From positions 1 to 39,321 of the forward strand of contig DDSA01000068.1 in NCBI GenBank assembly GCA_002343715.1: 39,321 nucleotides of DNA. Reading direction: 5' to 3'. A program made the position numbers and the translations under genes. Shown piece after piece: positions 35,201 to 39,321 of this stretch (position 1 is the stretch's first letter; each line of letters opens with the position of its first letter). This stretch comes from Phycisphaerales bacterium UBA2402 (GTDB taxonomy: Bacteria; Planctomycetota; Phycisphaerae; Phycisphaerales; UBA1924). Under the pieces are notes generated by a model. It saw only the letters and a list, made by a program, of their open reading frames with translations, ran no database searches and was not told the DNA's origin.

Positions 35201-35482
35201 GTCCCCGCGAGCGCAACACTCCGCCTTCGATTCATCGCCGCGGATGTGTCACCGGGCAATATCGTTGAAGCGGGCTTCGATAATCTCTCCGTGTCAAGAT
35301 TGGCCTGCCGCCCGTGCGCTGCCGATTTCAATAACGACGGGTCCGTTGAAGGCTCCGACGTCGAGGCGTTCTTCATCGCCTGGACACAGGGGCTGGCGAC
35401 GGCTGATGTCGATCAGAGCGGCGGCGTGGACGGATCCGATGTAGAGGCCTTCTTCACCGTGTGGGAAGCCGGTGGCTGCTGA
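32261..35482 (+). CDS. Secreted M36 (fungalysin-type) metalloprotease with GC-type dockerin-like tail
   Basis: This 1,073-residue protein has a signal peptide (residues 1-22). An FTP/PepSY-like propeptide (about 50-300) includes YNRHQVLGVASWLGSSSGYLT and HLAWQQRIAGLDLVGCEVRSSI. The M36 catalytic domain (about 370-730) has zinc motif HEHGH (521-525) and the glutamate ligand E545 in MGEGWSDF, with HNMGEIWCNTLME downstream. A beta-sandwich region and a jelly-roll-like domain (about 850-1010) follow. The last about 55 residues are two dockerin-like Ca loops (DFNNDGSVEGSD, DVDQSGGVDGSD) ending in WEAGGC, nearly the same as in the sugar dehydrogenase. It should mature by loss of the propeptide and act outside the cell. 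A strong terminator follows. Confidence 0.92.
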   Translation: MADARFVLIALCAFLPCGTTTGADDVAAKRPRHHLAHKFGQEGYPHFDIRFDERGLPTPTVTAALAAAAGGRFAEAWERDLSRLQERVPNLEYNRHQVLGVASWLGSSSGYLTAMPADPLAAPTPEQAAKAFLAEYPGLFGDLADEISSAPLYGNYVTDHNGVQHLAWQQRIAGLDLVGCEVRSSIAPDGRVIGLACSMAPEPEGGFVIPEAMIDARAALEIAVRDVGQSFTAEPEPRVLGGEEGTDPAEKTEWTGLGLIRQDVPVTTKRVLFLRAAGDIRPAFWAVIPTDGIGHVYDTIVDATDGAVLSRTNRLVFETTQPVTYRVFPDDSPAPGSPGALTNNAFQFPFVTPQVVTVQPDAIRAFSPNGWIPDGQSTTVGNNTATHSDTNADNAPDLPRPDGGAARDFSALTFNSALSPADYRNFSVVSMFYWTNYFHDVLYSLGFNEAAGNFQTQNFSGQGVGNDAVQCDAQDGSGTNNANWQGTGVDGEPNRVQMYIFPANQAIVDRDGTLDNDILFHEHGHGLSTRLHRGLTGLQPRSMGEGWSDFVGIVLNARPGDDPEANYCVGGYATYGFPSGAFFDNYYFGIRRFPYSTNMEVNPQTFADADEGQQSYPANIPRSPIIGNSATSVHNMGEIWCNTLMEGRAAMMRAYGFPGNMAMLQLVVDGMKLVNTSTPTMLNERTAILQADLANNGGANQLLLWRAFARRGMGSSAVSTNSNSTVGIVESFEVPQRVNFTYPDPLPTQLYPNAPVELTVNVEPLNLTLVADSGRLHYSVDGGPFQIIPMTADGPSRYNVTLPGFGCLEGVRYYFDVDTSAGRLSNPDSGAAMAYAARVFTGYDIAFEDTGESDGGWTVATTATAGAWQRGVPVNLNRGDPAVDSADPGPRCWVTQNGPFDSDVDNGTTALISRSFEALEGDSISYEFWLNTTSSSSIGAGDGFFVEYATDAAGTNWVPVRSFNTPSNTWRTDRLTVGNQVPASATLRLRFIAADVSPGNIVEAGFDNLSVSRLACRPCAADFNNDGSVEGSDVEAFFIAWTQGLATADVDQSGGVDGSDVEAFFTVWEAGGC

Positions 35483-35510
35483 ACCAGTCTGTCGAGTTGT
35501 ATCCTCAATG

Positions 35511-35540
35511 AACGCCCCCCGCGCCATCGCGGGGGGCGTT
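35511..35540. terminator. Strong hairpin terminator after the M36 protease gene
   Basis: AACGCCCCCCGCG (35511-35523) and CGCGGGGGGCGTT (35528-35540) form a perfect 13-bp stem with loop CCAT, followed by TCTCT. It lies 28 bases after the protease stop. The AA...TT ends could let it also stop leftward transcripts from the tRNA gene, so it may be bidirectional. Confidence 0.8.
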
Positions 35541-35555
35541 TCTCTACCGGAATAA

Positions 35556-35629
35556 CGCTCCCGAGCCGATTCGAACGGCTGACCGGTCGCTTAGAAGGCG
35601 ACTGCTCTATCCAACTGAGCTACGGGAGC
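35556..35629 (-). tRNA. tRNA-Arg (anticodon TCT)
   Basis: The 74-nt cloverleaf reads GCTCCCG acceptor, TAGCTCAGTTGGATAGAGCA D-arm, anticodon stem GTCGC/GCGAC around CTTCTAA (anticodon TCT, reading AGA/AGG), T-loop GTTCGAATC, and the closing CGGGAGC with discriminator G. CCA is not encoded. It stands alone between the protease terminator and the kinase gene; no integrase or direct repeat of its 3' end was noticed in the window. Confidence 0.95.
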
Positions 35630-35664
35630 AGGTTCCTCGCTAGTTTATGCGTTTCGCGGAGGGC

Positions 35665-36852
35665 TCACCACATCAGTGCCCCGCCATCGCACCGGGGCGG
35701 CGTCGGAACCAAGACTCCCGGTGATGCTTCACAGTCCATGCTTGATTCGCCTTTGAAGGCAGCCGCCGCGAGCACTCCGGCAGCGGCGAGCATGACCGCA
35801 GCGCAGAGCAATCGTCGATGCCCACTCACCAAGACGGGCCGAACCGCAGGAGCGTGCGCGGAAGTGCACACACCCAGGGCCTCAGCGAACGCCGGAGCGG
35901 TGGGGTAGCGCTGGGCGGGATCCGCGTGGAGCCCTTTGGCGAAGACCTCGTCGTATCGCCGCGACAACCCGTCTCGCAGCCGCGATGGAACAACACCGGG
36001 AACAGGCAGCCGTCCTATCAGCAGTTCGTGCGCGACCACCGCGAGCGAATAGACATCCGATGACGGCCCCGCATCGTCACCGTTGCTCAGCAACCTCTCC
36101 GGCGGGATGTACGCGCGGGTTCCGATGTTTCGCGACTGTCCAGCAGAAGTCAGTCGAGCCGAGGCACTCACGGCGAGGGCCCTCGCGAGGCCGAAATCAA
36201 GCAACGCCGCGCGGCCATCGCTGGTGAGCATGAGATTCGCTGGTTTGATATCGCGGTGAATGAGGCCCCGGGCATGAGCGTGTTCGAGTGCCGCGGCGAT
36301 GTCGGCAACGATCTCCGCGATCCGGGAGGGCGCTTCCGTACCTGGACGCAGCGCCTCATCAAGGCGATGACCCTCTACGCGGTCCATGAGAAAGTAACAC
36401 CGCCCCTGCAACTCGCCGGATTCAAGCAATCGAACGATGCCCGGGTGGTTGAGGCGCCCGAGGATCTCGATTTCCCGCTCAAAGCGCTGATGCGAGTTGC
36501 CGAAGCCCAGCATTGCGCTGTGCATCACTTTCAGCGCAGCCCGCCGCCCCGTTGATCTGCAGACAAGCCCGTAAACGACCCCCATCCCACCGCGCCCCAG
36601 CACTGTCTCCATACACCACCCAGGAATGTGGACCAACGAATCCGTCACGAGTTGCGGCGAATCAATGAGATTACCGCCGCGGGAGCGTGGTCCGACAGAG
36701 TCACAATCGCCGACGCAGGGGTTGATGAGCGGTGTGCGGCGTGAATATCCCACGCATACACAGCGGACTCGGCGTGAATTTCTTACACCAGACGAACCCG
36801 ATACCGCCGTAAAGATCAGATCAACCGAACCTGACCTTGACAACGGGAGCAT
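35665..36852 (-). CDS. Membrane-anchored serine/threonine protein kinase
   Basis: The 395-residue frame holds a compact Hanks-type kinase: glycine loop GRGGMGVVYG (86-95), catalytic Lys in AALKVM, catalytic loop HRDIKPANL, DFGLA, and an activation-segment end with IPPERL instead of the more common SPEQ. A single transmembrane helix (about 348-370, LLCAAVMLAAAGVLAAAAF) follows and about 25 residues remain after it. The start is uncertain: ATG 36852 overlaps the neighbouring PPC-protein gene by 32 bases and gives about 75 residues with no known domain. GTG 36648, or a nearby TTG, just before the kinase fold is plausible. The short extracytoplasmic tail has no recognisable sensor domain. Confidence 0.85.
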   Translation of the reverse strand: MLPLSRSGSVDLIFTAVSGSSGVRNSRRVRCVCVGYSRRTPLINPCVGDCDSVGPRSRGGNLIDSPQLVTDSLVHIPGWCMETVLGRGGMGVVYGLVCRSTGRRAALKVMHSAMLGFGNSHQRFEREIEILGRLNHPGIVRLLESGELQGRCYFLMDRVEGHRLDEALRPGTEAPSRIAEIVADIAAALEHAHARGLIHRDIKPANLMLTSDGRAALLDFGLARALAVSASARLTSAGQSRNIGTRAYIPPERLLSNGDDAGPSSDVYSLAVVAHELLIGRLPVPGVVPSRLRDGLSRRYDEVFAKGLHADPAQRYPTAPAFAEALGVCTSAHAPAVRPVLVSGHRRLLCAAVMLAAAGVLAAAAFKGESSMDCEASPGVLVPTPPRCDGGALMW

Positions 36853-39321
36853 TCACCGACAGCACACGCCCATCGAACGCGCGGATCGAAAACGCGAGAA
36901 TCGAGCCGATCGCACCGTTCTCCGCTCGATAGGTCAGCGTCTGGCCGGGGCCGAATCGGGTTGTGCCGGGCGAGACAGCCTCCCCATTGAGAAGGAGCGT
37001 GCCCGACAGGACAGACTCGATACGGAATGTGATCGGATCTTTGTTCTTGTCCGATGCGCCGGCCGCGCTCAGCAGCGCCGCGAAGGTGATATCCGCCGAG
37101 GGTGAAACACCCGGGAGCGGCGCCGCGAACTTGAGTTCCTTGACATTCTTCACCGTCGGTGGAGCGTTCACATTCACAGAGACCTGCACGGGTTTGAGTG
37201 TGCTCTGCACGCCGTCGCTGGCGAGGACGGTGAACGCCTTCACGATCCTGCTCGCGCTCGCGGCGGGCGTCCACACCACGCTCTCGCCCGGCGAGAGCCG
37301 CGTCTGACCGGCGATCACCGGTTGACCCGCCTTCGTCAAAGTGCCCGTGGACAACTTCGCCAACACAAAGGACACGGGAGCGCCCTCAGGATCGGTTTCG
37401 TTGGCCGCGGCGGCGAGCATGTCGTAGGTGATGGTGAAAGGTTGTCCCGCATCGGCGGTGGAGAGAGTGCTCACCGCGGTCAGGGTGGGCGGGGCGTTGA
37501 ATGTTGCCGAGATCTCGTAACTCCCGGTGCTTCCAACCAGGGCACGACCGGGCGACTTGGGGTTGTAGGCTCGGGGGTTCTCTCCCGCGCCGCTGACACC
37601 GATGTAATAGGTTTTTCCCTTCTTGACGGGCGCGGAAACGGTCGATCCCCGCGCATCGGCGGAACGGTTGTCGTTGAACGCGATTTCCTTTCCGGACGAT
37701 TCGAACACACGGAGGAAGGTGTCCGCGGAGAAGGACTCGATGCCGTCGGTGTTCACCGTGAGCACACCGTTGCTCGTCGCCACGAACTTGTACAGGTCCA
37801 CATCGGTGCTGCCCGCCGCGAAGGACTCGTCGGCACCCAGCACGCTCCGGGTGATCGATCCCACCGGCAGCGTCCGCACTCTGCCGTAGTTCATCGCATC
37901 GTCCGATACGAACTTGACGCTCGATGAGGCAAAGACCCGCACGCTCACCCGATAGCGGCCTGTCTCACCCGGCGAGCCGCTGCCCAGCGCGTAGGGATCG
38001 AAGTTGTTGTTCCCGTAGCCCGCAACAGCGAAGAAATAGACCCCGGGACGAGCGACAAACTGGATGAGCGGGTCCAGCCCTTCAAAGTCGTCGTTAAAAG
38101 CCAGCCGGCTCCCATTTGAGTCGAACAGAGTCAGTGTCGCGTCGAACGGTTCGGGATTCTCATCGAAACCGAACGCGGAATCAACGTCGATCTCGATGAG
38201 GGATGCTCGCGATACTTCGATGCGGACAAAGTCAACATCCTTGTCGCCTACCAGCTGCACCGCGCCGCTGATGGGGTCTGTGTCGGAGCCGATGATGCCC
38301 ACTGCGGATTCGAAGGGAATCACGCGGCCAGCCACCGCCTGGGCGATGCTGCCGTTGATGTCCGTGGACACGAAACGGAAGGTCAACAGGTACGTCCCTC
38401 CCTCACCCGCCGCGGAACGACCGTCGAGGGTGCCGGGGTTGTAGGTTTGGTTGAAATAGTCGGAAACGCCGATGTAGTAGATCCCGCCGCGGGTCACGGA
38501 GAGGCGGATGAAACTGTCGGTCACGTGCCCTTCCAGCGCTCCGGTGATGCTGTCCACCACGCGGCTGTCGGTGCTCGATAGTTCACGCTCGATGAAAACC
38601 CCGGCGAGGTCCTGGGCGAGGTCATCATCACTGAAGGCGAGTTGCAGACCGGCTTCATTGAAGACGCGCAGGAATGAATCGACGTACCCCACCGCGTCCA
38701 GGGTGTCTATGTCGATCAGGAGCGTGCCGTTGTCGGGCACGACGACCCGGAAGAGATCCACATCGGATCGTCCGACTGGACGCCCGTAATCCGTGCCGAT
38801 ACGTCCCTGGAACGACGCGGGCGCGAGGTCCGTGCCGAAGCCCACCGGCACCGCTCCTGTCAGCAGACCGTTGGGATCGTCGTTGGCGAGAGAGAAGGTG
38901 ATCGTGTAGGAACCGGTCTCTCCATCGACTCGCCCGCCGCCCGCAGGGTTGTACGCGCGGTTCGTATAACTGCTGACACCGACGTAATAGACCCCCGCGG
39001 AGAGTTGCACGCCGCTGATCTGTGAGAAAGCCGAGCCGTTCGCGTCGTCGTTGTTCGCCAGTTCATTGCCGGCGGTGTCGAAGAGCCGAAGGTAGGTATC
39101 AAAGTCCGATGGGTCATCCGTAAATGAGGAAAGCGTGATGCTTGGCGCACCGGCGCTGGCCAACTCAAACTTGAAGATGTCCACATCGACAGCACCGACG
39201 TTCTCCGAACCGAAATCAGACCCGATGCGCCCCGTGGCCACGAGATCCTCGGAACCGTCGAGCGCGGGCGTGATCAGGAACGCCCCCGAAAGCACTCCGT
39301 TCGGGTCCCCGCCGGTCTCCC
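36821..39321 (-). CDS. Secreted PPC-repeat surface protein, N-terminus beyond the window
   Basis: At least 824 residues; the frame is open to the window edge (upstream codons read ETGGDPNG, the repeat signature), so the start lies outside. Four repeats of about 140 residues show D-x-D-x-F (DVDIFKFE, DVDLFRVV, DVDFVRIE, DVDLYKFV), an LRLFD/LRVFN segment, A-x-NDD, a G-x-YYIGVS strand, and a closing YNP...G-x-TG-x-Y. These are PPC (pre-peptidase C-terminal)-like beta domains. Two cadherin/Ig-like domains follow (from about 600 and 715), the first with ITYDMLAAAANETDPEGAPVSF. The end (VKVRFG) lacks the dockerin-like tail. Such proteins are large, Ca-binding, cell-surface or extracellular. No catalytic domain is visible in this part. 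Confidence 0.85.
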   Translation of the reverse strand, partial: ETGGDPNGVLSGAFLITPALDGSEDLVATGRIGSDFGSENVGAVDVDIFKFELASAGAPSITLSSFTDDPSDFDTYLRLFDTAGNELANNDDANGSAFSQISGVQLSAGVYYVGVSSYTNRAYNPAGGGRVDGETGSYTITFSLANDDPNGLLTGAVPVGFGTDLAPASFQGRIGTDYGRPVGRSDVDLFRVVVPDNGTLLIDIDTLDAVGYVDSFLRVFNEAGLQLAFSDDDLAQDLAGVFIERELSSTDSRVVDSITGALEGHVTDSFIRLSVTRGGIYYIGVSDYFNQTYNPGTLDGRSAAGEGGTYLLTFRFVSTDINGSIAQAVAGRVIPFESAVGIIGSDTDPISGAVQLVGDKDVDFVRIEVSRASLIEIDVDSAFGFDENPEPFDATLTLFDSNGSRLAFNDDFEGLDPLIQFVARPGVYFFAVAGYGNNNFDPYALGSGSPGETGRYRVSVRVFASSSVKFVSDDAMNYGRVRTLPVGSITRSVLGADESFAAGSTDVDLYKFVATSNGVLTVNTDGIESFSADTFLRVFESSGKEIAFNDNRSADARGSTVSAPVKKGKTYYIGVSGAGENPRAYNPKSPGRALVGSTGSYEISATFNAPPTLTAVSTLSTADAGQPFTITYDMLAAAANETDPEGAPVSFVLAKLSTGTLTKAGQPVIAGQTRLSPGESVVWTPAASASRIVKAFTVLASDGVQSTLKPVQVSVNVNAPPTVKNVKELKFAAPLPGVSPSADITFAALLSAAGASDKNKDPITFRIESVLSGTLLLNGEAVSPGTTRFGPGQTLTYRAENGAIGSILAFSIRAFDGRVLSVNAPVVKVRFG

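Noticed and set aside
35556..35629. tRNA-Arg as an attachment site for a mobile element
   Set aside because: No integrase gene and no repeat of the tRNA 3' end were seen in the window; the conjugation genes are on the far side of the suspect join.
36821..39321. PPC repeats as a CRISPR-like or nucleotide tandem repeat
   Set aside because: The repetition is at protein level only, with about 140-residue units and divergent DNA.

Overview
The window is almost fully coding, GC-rich, and looks like two unrelated pieces of DNA joined at about position 3,856-3,909. Positions 1-3,855 hold the end of an F-type conjugation (type IV secretion) operon of proteobacterial style: a TraN-like cysteine-rich protein, a small periplasmic protein, the thioredoxin-fold TraF, and the first codons of another gene. 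From 3,913 to the right end the content fits a planctomycete, most likely of the Phycisphaerae type. The reasons are serine/threonine kinases, a fused FHA / type II secretion ATPase, secreted enzymes ending in a dockerin-like tail that terminates in Gly-Gly-Cys, and a PPC-repeat surface protein. The join is a run of 16 G, a hexamer, then 18 C and 13 C. It cuts a kinase inside its catalytic domain and a TraN gene before its start codon, so I read it as an assembly chimera and not a natural fusion. Lineage calls rest on gene content only.

Layout of the right part: FmdB-like small protein and xseA (5.1-7.0 kb); secreted M28 peptidase (7.1-8.9 kb); a surface-polysaccharide export and modification locus (9.1-17.6 kb) with an ABC-2 permease, a Wzt-type ATPase with a C-terminal glycan-binding domain, a large tandem methyltransferase with a long Trp-patterned coiled coil, a second methyltransferase and a two-domain glycosyltransferase; a PQQ-type sugar dehydrogenase with dockerin-like tail (17.7-19.3 kb) that overlaps a convergent Lhr-like helicase by 90 bp; FHA-GspE ATPase, ECF sigma factor, ApaG and an OprB-type porin (21.8-26.2 kb); a five-gene TetR-controlled ABC efflux operon read leftwards (31.5-26.2 kb); a small planctomycete-style hypothetical gene; an M36 fungalysin-type protease with dockerin-like tail; a strong terminator, tRNA-Arg(TCT), a second membrane kinase, and a PPC-repeat protein running off the right edge.

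The genes at 9.1-17.6 kb probably act together: glycosyltransferase(s) build a chain in the cytoplasm, methyltransferases cap it, the Wzt C-terminal domain recognises the cap, and the Wzm-type permease exports it. The tandem methyltransferase with its coiled coil resembles in layout, not in obvious sequence, the chain terminator/ruler WbdD of E. coli O9a; this is the most interesting system-level hypothesis in the window. The efflux operon has a readable promoter with a perfect TTGACA and an operator-like palindrome over its -10 region. No CRISPR array, insertion sequence, integrase or rRNA was seen, and no gene-free stretch exceeds 300 bases.
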